Positions 25,467-33,761 of a stretch of DNA of 62,824 nucleotides are shown piece by piece. Numbering within the stretch: the stretch's first letter is position 1; each line of letters begins with the position of its first letter. Made by a program: the position numbers and the translations under genes. Below the pieces are notes generated by a model, which saw nothing but the letters and a program-made list of their open reading frames with translations, was not told the origin of the DNA and ran no database searches. Source of the stretch: an uncultured Acetatifactor sp. GTDB taxonomy: Bacteria > Bacillota > Clostridia > Lachnospirales > Lachnospiraceae. The DNA lies in NCBI GenBank assembly GCA_910589655.1, contig CAJUTJ010000049.1, forward strand, positions 1 to 62,824. The letters run 5' to 3'.

Positions 25467-25543
25467 GGACTCGCCCCCTGTTAAAAGTATCATTCTTTGC
25501 CTCCTTTCTGCCTATGCAAATCTAAGCGTATATTTTTCATAGA

Positions 25544-25798
25544 TTAGGGCAGAAGGGGCTTTACGAACATTAACAGCATGGCAACAAGCAGACCATACAG
25601 ACCGGTGGTCTCCGCAACGGCCTGACCAAGAAGCATGGTAGACATTACGTCACCCTTCGCTCCGGGATTACGTCCAACTGCTGCTGCCGCGTGTCCTGCT
25701 GCAATACCCTGACCTACACCAGGTCCGATACCGGCGATAACTGCCAGACCGGCGCCAATTGCAGAACAACCTAAGATAAAGTTTGAATTAAATTCCAT
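25544..25798 (-). CDS. atpE: ATP synthase c subunit with Na+ ligand signature
   Basis: Rotor-ring subunit, 84 residues, two membrane helices joined by the polar loop RNPGAKGD. The ion site is informative: Q30 in GPGVGQG, and V61, E63 and T64 in GQAVAETTG. This corresponds to Gln32, Val63, Glu65 and Ser66 of the Na+-driven Ilyobacter tartaricus ring, so Na+ coupling is likely. The start at 25798 has GGAGG upstream. A MITE-like element lies in the 240-nt gap between atpB and atpE. Confidence 0.95.
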   Translation of the reverse strand: MEFNSNFILGCSAIGAGLAVIAGIGPGVGQGIAAGHAAAAVGRNPGAKGDVMSTMLLGQAVAETTGLYGLLVAMLLMFVKPLLP

Positions 25799-25913
25799 TT
25801 TCTTTCCTCCATTCAATTGCTGCTTGTAGCAATTTTTCCGTCTCTGCTCTCCGATGCCCGTCTAATCGGGAAAGGATCTTCATACCGAGACTGTTTTTAG
25901 TTTCTTAAAAATT

Positions 25914-26046
25914 GTTACTGTTCACTCCGTGACCAGTAACGCATGCACAGAAACCGCAAAACAGCGGTTTCGCGCACTGCGTCCTCGGGTTTGTCACGCA
26001 AAAACGCGTGAAAACGCCTCGCGGTGGCGTGGGTGTGAAAAGTATC
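25914..26046 (+). repeat. MITE-like repeat, 133-bp form, inside the atp operon
   Basis: Reference copy of the family. Left end GTTACTGTTCACTCCGTGAC, which folds on itself with the following CAGTAAC; right end GTGTGAAAAGTATC. Inside are hairpins GAAACCGC/GCGGTTTC and CACGC/GCGTG. Flanking 8-mers TAAAAATT (25906-25913) and TAAAATTT (26047-26054) match at 7 of 8 positions. It lies between atpB and atpE in the polycistronic region; the right flank begins a few bases beyond the atpB stop codon. It does not encode a protein. Confidence 0.88.
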
Positions 26047-26057
26047 TAAAATTTTGC

Positions 26058-26795
26058 CTAACGGCGAGTGCCGTCACCTATTTCATTGGAGATATAGGTC
26101 ATTGTCAGCATACAGAATACATAAGTCTGAATTGCTCCGGAGAACAAATCAAAATACACGTGCAGCGCCGCCGGCCATATCGTTGCAATCCATCCCAAAA
26201 GACCGTATATCAATGCCATCATGACCGTGCCTGACAGTACGTTTGCAAACAAACGCAAAGACAATGATATGGGTACCGCAATATTACTGATAATATTGAT
26301 GGGCAGCCAGATCGGCAGCCAGGGCGGCAGCGGTGAACACAGGTCTTTCCAGATTGTCATCGGCTTCTGGTATTTGATTTTGTTAAAGTGGATCAACGCA
26401 AAAGTCAAAATACCAAGGGGCAGTGTCACACCGTAATCGGCCGTAGGCGGCCGTAAGCCTAAGAGACCCGAAATATTGCTGAACAATATGAATATAAAGA
26501 TTGTACCGATGTAATTATAAAACCTCGGAGCCGCTTTACCCATGGGGCCGTCTACAACTCCGTCCAGTTTTTCCACCATCAGCTCCACCACATTCTGAAA
26601 GCCCGTAGGCACTTCGGATGCTTTGACAATCGCCCGGTTGGCTGCAATGGCAAAACCAATCAGGATCAGCATGACAATCAGGACGCATACATGTGTTGTT
26701 GTTATCCACACCTCATGACCGAAAAAGGAGTACTTGGTAACTCCATGAATCATAAAATCAATATCGGATCCGGATAACAAAATGCCATGTTCCAT
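26058..26795 (-). CDS. atpB: ATP synthase a subunit
   Basis: Stator membrane subunit forming the ion half-channels. The essential arginine is in SLRLFANVLSGTVMM, and the last helices contain QTYVFCMLTMTYISNEIG. It has about five or six membrane helices and 245 residues, a normal length. Combined with the c-subunit ligand set, Na+ is the likely coupling ion. It is followed by a MITE-like insertion before atpE and preceded by another inverted-repeat element after atpI. Confidence 0.95.
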   Translation of the reverse strand: MEHGILLSGSDIDFMIHGVTKYSFFGHEVWITTTHVCVLIVMLILIGFAIAANRAIVKASEVPTGFQNVVELMVEKLDGVVDGPMGKAAPRFYNYIGTIFIFILFSNISGLLGLRPPTADYGVTLPLGILTFALIHFNKIKYQKPMTIWKDLCSPLPPWLPIWLPINIISNIAVPISLSLRLFANVLSGTVMMALIYGLLGWIATIWPAALHVYFDLFSGAIQTYVFCMLTMTYISNEIGDGTRR

Positions 26796-26840
26796 AATTT
26801 CACCTCCTCTTTATGTGATTTAAAGCTGTTTGAAAGATTC

Positions 26841-26970
26841 CTTAGGGAAACGCTGATTAAATCGTTTCCCGCGCCGGATTTGCGCTGCGGAGCAGCATAA
26901 ACTGCTGCAAATTCGTGCGCATCCGCCGGAAGCTCTAAGGAAACGATGCTTTAATCAGCGTTTCCTTAGA
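26841..26970. repeat. Inverted-repeat element between atpI and atpB
   Basis: CTTAGGGAAACGCTGATTAAA (26841-26861) and TTTAATCAGCGTTTCCTTAG (26950-26969) are near-perfect inverted ends of a 130-bp element with internal stems (CGTTTCC/GGAAACG, GCAGC/GCTGC). The 6-mer AGATTC flanks it on both sides (26835-26840 and 26972-26977). The right end reaches into atpI and provides its stop codon. It is unrelated in sequence to the GTTAC family. Confidence 0.7.
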
Positions 26971-27454
26971 GAGATTCTTCAGAAACTTCCCGGGAAGCTT
27001 GCTCCCCCCCTGAGGCTCCTTCCTCCGGCAGCGGTGCCGGAACGGGATCTGTCTCATGAAAGAAACCATTGCATAATTTATGAGTAAACGGCTGTAAAAA
27101 TGCCGCTACTTTCAAACTCATATAACCCATGAACACCACTAAAGGGTTCATAACCTCTGTAACCATGGCCACTGCCAGCACAAATACCAAAAAGGCATAT
27201 CTGAACAGATATCCCCTGAAAATAATTTTGGAGGCATCCGCCCCGCAGTCCAATCCTCTGTCCAGCGTGCGGTACATGTGAACGCTTGCCGCAATTGCCA
27301 TAAAAATACCAAACCACAGGCTTTTTGCATAATAAACCTGCCGTTCCACAAAAAAAGCCCCCACCGCCTGACAGACAATGCCGACAAACAAAATTCCCGT
27401 CTGCATCTCCAAAAGCGTCCTATTTTTCTTTCTCAATGCTTCTACTATTTTCAC
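26966..27454 (-). CDS. atpI: ATP synthase protein I (AtpI)
   Basis: Small membrane protein proposed to aid assembly of the c ring, with four hydrophobic segments (GILFVGIVCQAVGAFFV, LWFGIFMAIAASVHMY, FRYAFLVFVLAVAMV, NPLVVFMGYMSLKVAAFL). I start at the GTG at 27454, after AAGGAG, which overlaps the end of atpZ by 35 nt. The C-terminal tail (EEGASGGEQASREVSEESL) is low-complexity, and its TAA stop lies inside the inverted-repeat element at 26841-26970, so the end of the protein has probably been remodelled by an insertion. Confidence 0.8.
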   Translation of the reverse strand: MKIVEALRKKNRTLLEMQTGILFVGIVCQAVGAFFVERQVYYAKSLWFGIFMAIAASVHMYRTLDRGLDCGADASKIIFRGYLFRYAFLVFVLAVAMVTEVMNPLVVFMGYMSLKVAAFLQPFTHKLCNGFFHETDPVPAPLPEEGASGGEQASREVSEESL

Positions 27455-27713
27455 CGGAACACTTATACTCCTTGTCCGACTCCTGCTTGTTTCCTCCGTA
27501 CACCTGCCTCGCCATGCGGTAGACATTCTGTCCGCCCGCCACCGCACCGACGGCAAACAACAGTATCATCAAAAAGGAAGTATCAAATTTTCTGTCCAGC
27601 CAAATGCCCAAAGCCGACATAAAGCAGATCGGCACCAACATATTTATGCCGAACTGCATTACCATAGCCAGTGCCTGAACCACACTGTTATCGTTGCTTT
27701 TGCGTCGTTTCAT
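27420..27713 (-). CDS. atpZ: AtpZ/AtpI family protein
   Basis: First gene of the operon, 97 residues, with two membrane helices (MVMQFGINMLVPICFMSALGIWLDRKF and SFLMILLFAVGAVAGGQNVYRMA). This hairpin, with the conserved GxWLDxxF/GxxxGxxNVYR pattern, defines the AtpZ/AtpI group, implicated in F-ATPase assembly or Mg2+ handling. The ATG at 27713 (MKRRKSND) is preferred over 27761, which lies within the promoter-proximal leader. Its end overlaps atpI. Confidence 0.85.
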   Translation of the reverse strand: MKRRKSNDNSVVQALAMVMQFGINMLVPICFMSALGIWLDRKFDTSFLMILLFAVGAVAGGQNVYRMARQVYGGNKQESDKEYKCSGENSRSIEKEK

Positions 27714-27745
27714 TTTGATACCCCGATTTTTATACGTCTTTCCAT

Positions 27746-27774
27746 AGTATACATAATTCATGGAAAAATGTCCA
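27746..27774 (-). promoter_or_regulatory. Promoter of the ATP synthase operon
   Basis: Read leftward: TGGACA (27774-27769), a 17-nt spacer and TATACT (27751-27746). Transcription would begin near 27739, about 25 nt before the atpZ start. Spacing is ideal and both boxes are one mismatch from consensus. Confidence 0.65.
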
Positions 27775-27931
27775 GTTTTTGATAGGCAGATTTGTATTTT
27801 TTTACAGTTTTAAAAATTACCTCTAATATTGGATTGACTTCTTCTTTTTATAGCTGTAGTATTTGTACAAAATCATTGCAATTGAGAATCAAGTACATAG
27901 TTACGGCCACGTTGTACAGAAGGAGAATGCC

Positions 27932-28465
27932 ATGAATATTAGAACCGCCACTCCCGCAGACGCTGCGCAGCTTCTGCAGATTTACGCGCCCTTTGTGGAA
28001 AATACCACCGTTACCTTTGAGTATATCGTGCCTTCCGCAGAAGATTTCGCCGACAGGATCCGGCATACCTTACAAAAATATCCCTATCTTGTTGCTGAGG
28101 ATCAGGGTTTTATTCTTGGTTATGCCTATGCCTCCTCCTTCAAAGAGAGAGCCGCTTACAGCTGGTCTGCGGAAACTTCCATCTATGTCAAAGAGAACAT
28201 GGAGCGCAAGGGGATCGGAGGGATGCTGTATCATGCGCTGGAAGACTCATTGACGCGACAGAATGTCTGTAATCTCTGTGCCTGCATCGCTTATCCCAAC
28301 CCCGCAAGCATCGCCTTCCATGAACATTTCGGCTACAAAACCGTGGCGCACTTCCATGCCTCCGGTTTCAAAAAGGATGCATGGAGCGATATGATCTGGA
28401 TGGAAAAGGAGCTCTGTCCCCACACTGTCCCTCCCAAACCCTTTATCCCTTTCCCCGAATTATAA
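27932..28465 (+). CDS. GNAT N-acetyltransferase, phosphinothricin-acetyltransferase-like
   Basis: Acetyl-CoA-dependent acetyltransferase of 177 residues. MNIRTATPADAAQLLQIYAPFVENTTVTFEY and the later SIYVKENMERKGIGGMLYHAL (acetyl-CoA-binding RxGxG loop) and NPASIAFHEHFGYKTVAHF are the landmarks of the Pat/Bar/YwnH subfamily, which acetylates amino-acid analogues such as phosphinothricin or methionine sulfone. The real substrate is unknown. The ATG at 27932 has AAGGAG upstream. It is divergent from the atp operon. Confidence 0.88.
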   Translation: MNIRTATPADAAQLLQIYAPFVENTTVTFEYIVPSAEDFADRIRHTLQKYPYLVAEDQGFILGYAYASSFKERAAYSWSAETSIYVKENMERKGIGGMLYHALEDSLTRQNVCNLCACIAYPNPASIAFHEHFGYKTVAHFHASGFKKDAWSDMIWMEKELCPHTVPPKPFIPFPEL

Positions 28466-28642
28466 AAATACCGTTACGTCTCACTTTGAAGAAGCCTCCG
28501 TATTCTTTCCATAATAAATACGAATCGAGAGTACTGTTCAAGCCCGTTACTTCATACGGAATTCCGAAGGTTTTCCTATGACGGCATCCTGCCGATGTAT
28601 TGATCCGATTACACTAAAACTACAGAAAGGCACGGCACCCCT

Positions 28643-29122
28643 ATGAATATTAAAACACTTTACCGGAAAAGAATCATCCCAAGCGAATGCATCCATTTAA
28701 AGGATGATATTATCGTAGAGCAGAACAAGGAATGTCTTATCACAAAATGGGAGACGCTAAATCCCAAAACCGAATTTTCCCATGGCAGCTCCTGCTATTT
28801 TTTACAGGAGGGGATAAAAGTGAGCAAAATGTACCGGCAGGACGGTTCCCTGCTCCGGTTCTACTGTGACATCGTAGAATTTGAAACGGATGAGACGGAC
28901 GGTTCCCTGACCGTCACCGATCTGTTAGCGGACGTAATTGTCTACCCTGACGGCCGAATGGAAGTGGTGGATCTGGACGAGCTTGCGGAAGCCATGGAAC
29001 GGGATCTGATTACAAAAAAGCAGATGTCCTCCTGCCTGCGCAGTCTGAACCACCTGCTTTCCGTGATATACCGCGGCAATTTCAACCGGCTTCTTTCCTG
29101 TCTTGACCGCCTTGGGCTGTAA
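28643..29122 (+). CDS. DUF402 domain protein
   Basis: A 159-residue cytoplasmic protein. The DUF402 core is visible: FYCDIVEFETDETDGSLTVTDLLADVIVYPDGRMEVVDLDELAEAME, with the conserved acidic metal-site pattern D-x-L-x-D-V-x-V-x-P-D-G. Characterised relatives are nucleoside di/triphosphatases or RNase-E/G-like domains, but the N-terminal half here is divergent, so no reaction is assigned. The ribosome site AGAAAGG precedes the ATG. The gap before it (28466-28642) shows nothing distinctive. Confidence 0.8.
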   Translation: MNIKTLYRKRIIPSECIHLKDDIIVEQNKECLITKWETLNPKTEFSHGSSCYFLQEGIKVSKMYRQDGSLLRFYCDIVEFETDETDGSLTVTDLLADVIVYPDGRMEVVDLDELAEAMERDLITKKQMSSCLRSLNHLLSVIYRGNFNRLLSCLDRLGL

Positions 29123-29150
29123 CCGTAAAAGCCGGCTTTAAGCGCCTTAA

Positions 29151-30347
29151 TCAGTAGAAAATGTGCCCCCCTATCTGGATGCCTTCCAGCCCTTCAATGG
29201 GTGTCCGGAAGTATACGCAGTTTCCCACATTGGTAATGCCGGACATGGCCTCGTCCGCCGCTCTGTAGCAATCCGCCGTGGCTCTGCCTACCGACAGAGC
29301 CAAATCCAGCCTGCCGCTGGCCACGGGTGAGAACTGTTTGTTCTGGTAAATAACCCCCAGAACCGAATCGGGATATTGTGAGCTCAGCACCCTGTTTATC
29401 ACCACGCTTCCCACTGCCACCTTTCCGTCATAAGGTTCGCCCCCCGCCTCGCAGTAAATCAAATTAGCCAGAAGATATCTGTCTCCCTCGTCAAAGGAAA
29501 CTTCGGAAATATCTCTCCAAGCGGCGTTTGCCGCGGCGCGGGACCGGGCCAGCTCCTCTTCATACTGCTTCCGCAGCGCCTCCAGATTTTCCTCTTTCTC
29601 CTTAATCTCCTGCTCATATGCAAGAGCCTGCCTCTCGGCCTCGGATATCTGATCCGCATATTGGGAGATGGAATTGGAAGTACGGCTGATCAAACCGGAG
29701 ACTTTGCTCTTTTCCGCTTCCGCCTGTGTCTTTAGATTCTCCAATTCCGCGTATTCGGCCTGCAGTTTTGCCTCATGGTCTTCAATCAGTCTTTTATTTT
29801 CCTGATATTCCTCCATTTTCTCCTGATCATATTTTGCGATTCTGGAATAATAATCGGCCGCATTCAGCACTTCGGAAAAGTTACCCGCGCCGAGCAGTGC
29901 GTTGATGTGGTTGTCTTCCCTCATCTCGTACATAGTGCGGGCTCTCGCCACCATACACTCAAATTGCCAGCTCTCCGTTTCCTTCGCCTCTTCCAGCGCC
30001 GCCTGCGTATCCAGAATCTCCTGCTCCTTCTCGGCAATCTGGCGTTCCAGCTCTTCCAATCTGCCTGCCACTTGGTTCAACTGCTCTTTTAAATCGGCAA
30101 GCTCTTTTTTCAGGCTGCTGCTCTCCCCCTTGAGACCATCCAATTGGTTCTGGGTTTCATCCAGCCTGTTTTCCAATTCCGCTTTTTCGTTTTCCTCCTC
30201 TTGAATCTGCTGTTGTGTGGATGAGGTAGCATGTACCTCCATAACGTCAAATGCAGACACAAAACTTTTGGCAAAAAGCGTTATAGTCAGTATTAAAGCT
30301 GTCTTCTTACAAGCTTTCACTTTGTCAACAACCCATCCTTTCATCAT
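29151..30347 (-). CDS. Secreted cell-wall hydrolase: coiled coil plus SleB/CwlJ domain
   Basis: A 398-residue exported protein. A signal peptide (KKTALILTITLFAKSFVSAFDVMEVHA) is followed by a very long coiled coil at about residues 40-265, with heptads of Gln, Glu, Leu and Lys as in PcsB/CwlO-type hydrolases regulated by FtsEX. The C-terminal 110 residues are a Hydrolase_2 (SleB/CwlJ) domain: LIYCEAGGEPYDGKVAVGSVVINRVL, with the catalytic Glu in CEAGGE, and FSPVASGRLD. It should cut peptidoglycan during growth or spore germination. No FtsEX genes are next to it. Confidence 0.9.
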   Translation of the reverse strand: MMKGWVVDKVKACKKTALILTITLFAKSFVSAFDVMEVHATSSTQQQIQEEENEKAELENRLDETQNQLDGLKGESSSLKKELADLKEQLNQVAGRLEELERQIAEKEQEILDTQAALEEAKETESWQFECMVARARTMYEMREDNHINALLGAGNFSEVLNAADYYSRIAKYDQEKMEEYQENKRLIEDHEAKLQAEYAELENLKTQAEAEKSKVSGLISRTSNSISQYADQISEAERQALAYEQEIKEKEENLEALRKQYEEELARSRAAANAAWRDISEVSFDEGDRYLLANLIYCEAGGEPYDGKVAVGSVVINRVLSSQYPDSVLGVIYQNKQFSPVASGRLDLALSVGRATADCYRAADEAMSGITNVGNCVYFRTPIEGLEGIQIGGHIFY

Positions 30348-30397
30348 TTGCTTTCATCCGAAGATTTTCTTCTGATATAAATCCGGCGGCGGAAAGT

Positions 30398-30880
30398 CTA
30401 AACTTGAATCTGTATCTGCCTTCCCGTTTTGGAATAGGGTATATATGTCACTCCCGCCGCATCAAACATTCTTTTAGAAGCCTTGTTTGCGGCGGTTCCT
30501 TCATATTTGTCGCTGTCATAGACCACTGTCCGGATGCCCGACTGTATAATCGCTTTTGCACACTCATTGCAAGGGAATAAGGAGACATATAACTTTGTCC
30601 CTTCCAGAGAACCGCCCCTGTAATTTAATATGGCGTTTAATTCCCCATGGGTCACATAGGGATATTTCGTCTCCAGTTCGTCCCCGTCTTTGTCCCATGG
30701 AAATGCATCATCCCCACAGCCAATGGGAAATCCGTTATATCCCATGGATAATATTTTATTGTCCTGACTGACAATACATGCGCCGACTTGAGTATTGGGA
30801 TCCTTGGATCTCATACCGGAGAGATGGGCTACTCCCATAAAGTACTCATCCCAGCTGATATAATCTTCTCGTTTGTTCAT
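30398..30880 (-). CDS. dCMP deaminase family protein
   Basis: Zinc-dependent deaminase that converts dCMP to dUMP for thymidylate synthesis (ComEB-like). The zinc motifs are THGELNAI (His and the catalytic Glu) and PCNECAKAI (two Cys). The N-terminal DEYFMGVAHLSGMRSKDPNTQVGACIV is typical. I start at MNKREDYISW (30880), which has GAGGAG just upstream; an earlier ATG at 30901 overlaps the rpiB stop by 4 nt. The two genes are probably translated as a coupled pair. Confidence 0.92.
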   Translation of the reverse strand: MNKREDYISWDEYFMGVAHLSGMRSKDPNTQVGACIVSQDNKILSMGYNGFPIGCGDDAFPWDKDGDELETKYPYVTHGELNAILNYRGGSLEGTKLYVSLFPCNECAKAIIQSGIRTVVYDSDKYEGTAANKASKRMFDAAGVTYIPYSKTGRQIQIQV

Positions 30881-30897
30881 ATTCTCCTCATTCATAA

Positions 30898-31335
30898 TCA
30901 AACGTCTGGCCGTTCAATTAATTCCACTCTGTTCCTATGGCGCTCCTCACCGGAAAACTCCGTATTTAAGAAAGTTTCCACAATATCCAGCGCCAGATTC
31001 TCACCCACAATGCCTGCTCCCATGGCCAGTACATTAGCATCATTGTGCAGCCTTGTCATCTTTGCGGAGAGGGTGTCGCAGCAAAGGGCGCAACGGATAC
31101 CCGGCACCTTATTTGCCGCAATGCTGATGCCGATTCCCGTAGTACAAATCACGATGCCTTTCTCGCATGTTCCCTCCGCCACTGCCTTTGCCACGGCATG
31201 GCCAAAAACAGGATAATCACAGCTGGCCTTACTGTCGCATCCCATATCCCGATAAGCAATTTCTTTCTCTTGCAGATATTGAATCACTCTCTGTTTCAGT
31301 TCATATCCGCCATGGTCACTTCCGATTGCTAACAT
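30898..31335 (-). CDS. rpiB: Ribose-5-phosphate isomerase B
   Basis: Interconverts ribose 5-phosphate and ribulose 5-phosphate in the pentose phosphate pathway. MLAIGSDHGGYELKQ, the catalytic-Cys loop ICTTGIGISIAANKVPGIRCALCCD and the HNDANVLAMGAGIVG block are diagnostic of RpiB. Length 145. GGAGG precedes the ATG. It feeds the same pool as prs, though the genes are far apart here. Confidence 0.95.
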   Translation of the reverse strand: MLAIGSDHGGYELKQRVIQYLQEKEIAYRDMGCDSKASCDYPVFGHAVAKAVAEGTCEKGIVICTTGIGISIAANKVPGIRCALCCDTLSAKMTRLHNDANVLAMGAGIVGENLALDIVETFLNTEFSGEERHRNRVELIERPDV

Positions 31336-31437
31336 ATTCCTGCCTCCTAATTTATTCCGGATCTTTTTATTCCGGTTCCGTCTCCCGTTTTTATTTTGTT
31401 GCCGTTTACGGTATCTTGCTTTGTCTATGAATGGATT

Positions 31438-32502
31438 TTACAATTTGATTACTTTATGTCCCGCAGCTTTCAGCAGGCGGTTCATGATGGCTTGTCCCAG
31501 TCCCTGACTGTCAAAGCTTTCCGAATATATTCTGGTCACTCCGTCATCGTCAAATTCCCGGAGCACCGTGAACAGATTCCGGGCAATGGTTTCTTCCTCT
31601 TCTCTGTTCCCCACACATTTTACCACATCCGCACAATAGCTGGCAAGGAAATGGCTGGTTCCGATGATCCCTGTTTTCTCACCGGAGGCTCTGTCTGCCG
31701 CCGCCGCTTCATTCATATATGCAATGACATCCTGAGAAGGGCCTTCCACAATAGTCAGTTCTCCTCTGGGCGCATAGTGGCGGTATTTCATACCGGGTGC
31801 CTTAGGAGCCTGTCCGCTGTCCGGTTTTATAATTGTTTCGTCTATGTCAACTTCCCCCAGCGCCTGCTCCAGCATTTCTTTTGTAATAAAACCCGGCCGC
31901 AGAATCCGGGGCGGCGATACTGTCATATCTACAATTGTCGATTCCAAGCCGATATCCCCGTCTCCGCCGTCCACAATCATATCGACTCTGCCGTTCATGT
32001 CTTCAACGACATACTTCGCCGTTGTAGGGCTGGGTCTTCCCGACAGATTGGCGCTGGGTGCTGCCACGTACCCTCCTCCGCATTCAATCAGCTTTCTGGC
32101 CACCGGATGGGACGGAAATCTGACCGCCACGGTATCCAGTCCTCCGGTGACTTCGTAAGGCACCATGTCGGTCTTGGGAAGGATCATGGTAAGGGGACCC
32201 GGCCAAAAGCTTTCTGCCGCCCTCCTTGCCGCTTTGGGACAATCCTTCACGATCAAGGCAATGTCCTTCAGATGGCTGATATGAATAATCAGCGGATTAT
32301 CCTGCGGCCTTCCCTTGGCGGCATATATTTTTCTGACAGATTCTTTGTTCAGCCCGTCTCCGCCGAGCCCGTATACGGTTTCCGTAGGAAATGCCACCAA
32401 GCCGCCGCTTTTTAGGATCTCGCCGGCAAGCCGAAACGCGTCCTCCTCTTCCGCGGAAAAAGGAGCGCCTTTCGATTGTATTTTTACGATTTTTGTATTC
32501 AT
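31438..32502 (-). CDS. L-threonylcarbamoyladenylate synthase (Sua5/TsaC)
   Basis: Makes threonylcarbamoyl-AMP for the t6A37 modification of ANN-decoding tRNAs. The N-terminal YrdC domain holds GLVAFPTETVYGLGGDGLN, KGRPQDNPLIIHI and FWPGPLTMIL; SANLSGRPSPTTAKYV is also present. The C-terminal Sua5 domain (PGMKYRHYAPRGELTIVEG) makes this the long Sua5 form, 354 residues. The ATG at 32502 has GAGGATGG upstream; the upstream in-frame extension is probably untranslated. Confidence 0.94.
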   Translation of the reverse strand: MNTKIVKIQSKGAPFSAEEEDAFRLAGEILKSGGLVAFPTETVYGLGGDGLNKESVRKIYAAKGRPQDNPLIIHISHLKDIALIVKDCPKAARRAAESFWPGPLTMILPKTDMVPYEVTGGLDTVAVRFPSHPVARKLIECGGGYVAAPSANLSGRPSPTTAKYVVEDMNGRVDMIVDGGDGDIGLESTIVDMTVSPPRILRPGFITKEMLEQALGEVDIDETIIKPDSGQAPKAPGMKYRHYAPRGELTIVEGPSQDVIAYMNEAAAADRASGEKTGIIGTSHFLASYCADVVKCVGNREEEETIARNLFTVLREFDDDGVTRIYSESFDSQGLGQAIMNRLLKAAGHKVIKL

Positions 32503-32661
32503 TCCATCCTCGCTTTCAGGTATTCCGATATAACCGGCACGGCCAATCCGCCAAAGCCGCCTCCGCAATACCGGCAGCTTCGCTCCCACGGCATACCTTG
32601 AATACCCAAAAATTCCTCGTTCTGTGAGGATTATATCATACTTCTTTTTTTGATACAATCC

Positions 32662-33393
32662 TTATTCCCGTGCATTCAGATATCGCAAAACCCCTATATG
32701 TATCGCCCATGCAACCCTTTTTTGATATGCCTCCGTACAGAGCTTCTCCGCTTCGACGCTGTTGGACAGAAAACCGCATTCCACTATAACAATAGGTGTT
32801 CCGGTTTTTTTGAGCAAATAATAACTGTCATTGGCTTTCACTTGACGCTTATTTTCGGGATCCACTTTCGCCACCAGCTGATCCTGAATACTCTGTGCCA
32901 GCTCCTGCCCTTCCTTACTTCCCGTATAGAAGAAAACTTGGGCGCCGTGGACATATTCCTCCGGATAGCTGTTCTGATGAATACTCACCGTTATGGCCGG
33001 AGCCGTCTCCTCTATCAGTTCGATGCGCCTTTTCATATCCTGTACCTTTTTATTGGATGCATCTTCATCGTTAAGCCCTTGGTCGGTTTCTCTGGTCATA
33101 ACTACCTCGATATCGCTTGCTTCCAGATACTGTTTTAAATATCCGGCAATCTTTAAATTGATATCTTTCTCGTTAGCGCCATTAATTCCCACCTTCCCGG
33201 GATCAGCCCCTCCATGCCCGGCATCGATTACCACACAGATTCTTTCGCCATCTGCCCGAATACCGTTTCCGAAAGCCGAAAAGAATTCTTTTCCTTCCGA
33301 TACAATCATCGAAAGGAAGGCCAATGCGCCTATAGTCGCTGCCCAAAATTTCCGTTTCCGTGTCAGCCCCAACAACTCTCCCAATTTTTTCAT
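32662..33393 (-). CDS. cwlD: N-acetylmuramoyl-L-alanine amidase, CwlD-like
   Basis: Amidase_3 enzyme that releases the stem peptide from MurNAc; CwlD prepares muramic-delta-lactam in spore cortex. Zn ligands and catalytic motifs are VVIDAGHGGADPG, an acidic residue after GANEKD, VSIHQNSYPEEYVHGAQVFF and IVECGFLSNSVEAEKL. An N-terminal membrane helix (WAATIGALAFLSMIV) acts as signal anchor. The start at 33393 follows AGAGGTTCTGGT. CwlD is a sporulation assignment by similarity of architecture; a vegetative role is possible. Confidence 0.85.
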   Translation of the reverse strand: MKKLGELLGLTRKRKFWAATIGALAFLSMIVSEGKEFFSAFGNGIRADGERICVVIDAGHGGADPGKVGINGANEKDINLKIAGYLKQYLEASDIEVVMTRETDQGLNDEDASNKKVQDMKRRIELIEETAPAITVSIHQNSYPEEYVHGAQVFFYTGSKEGQELAQSIQDQLVAKVDPENKRQVKANDSYYLLKKTGTPIVIVECGFLSNSVEAEKLCTEAYQKRVAWAIHIGVLRYLNARE

Positions 33394-33411
33394 ACCAGAA
33401 CCTCTTTTCAC

Positions 33412-33475
33412 ACTAACCTCCATGATTCTGCTCTGCGGAATCTCAAATCAAGATGTGAAATGTCCTTTTTCACAC
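33412..33475 (-). repeat. Leader repeat, copy 2 (pairs with 18266-18330)
   Basis: ACTAACCTCCATGATTCtgc, then GCGGAATCTCAAATCAAGAT and GTGAAATGTCCTTTTTCACAC, align over about 60 bp with the stretch upstream of the 843-residue protein gene. It lies at the 5' edge of cwlD. The rest of the 33394-33761 gap carries no gene apart from the sortase promoter. Confidence 0.55.
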
Positions 33476-33681
33476 TATTTTCCTGTTTGTTCTTACTATC
33501 CAGTATATGCAAGGAAAGCCGACGTTCATTCCATGTTGCTGTTTCCTTGTCATCGACAGATGTTGTCATTTGCTTTTTACAAGCAAAACACGAACCCGCC
33601 ATAAGCAGTTTCCGCTGCGTTTCCAAGGAATTCACTGCCGCCCTTCCGCAAGTTCCGCGAATTGTTTTTTTTAGTTTGCAG

Positions 33682-33710
33682 TTGCATTTCACTGTGTTTT
33701 TAGCTATGAT
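33682..33710 (+). promoter_or_regulatory. Candidate promoter of sortase B
   Basis: TTGCAT (33682-33687), a 17-nt spacer and TATGAT (33705-33710), placed 52 nt before the sortase start codon. One mismatch in each box relative to the main consensus. Confidence 0.5.
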
Positions 33711-33761
33711 ATAAATACAATCAAATTAACATGCAAAAAGCTGGTGTGAAAAGAGTTTATT

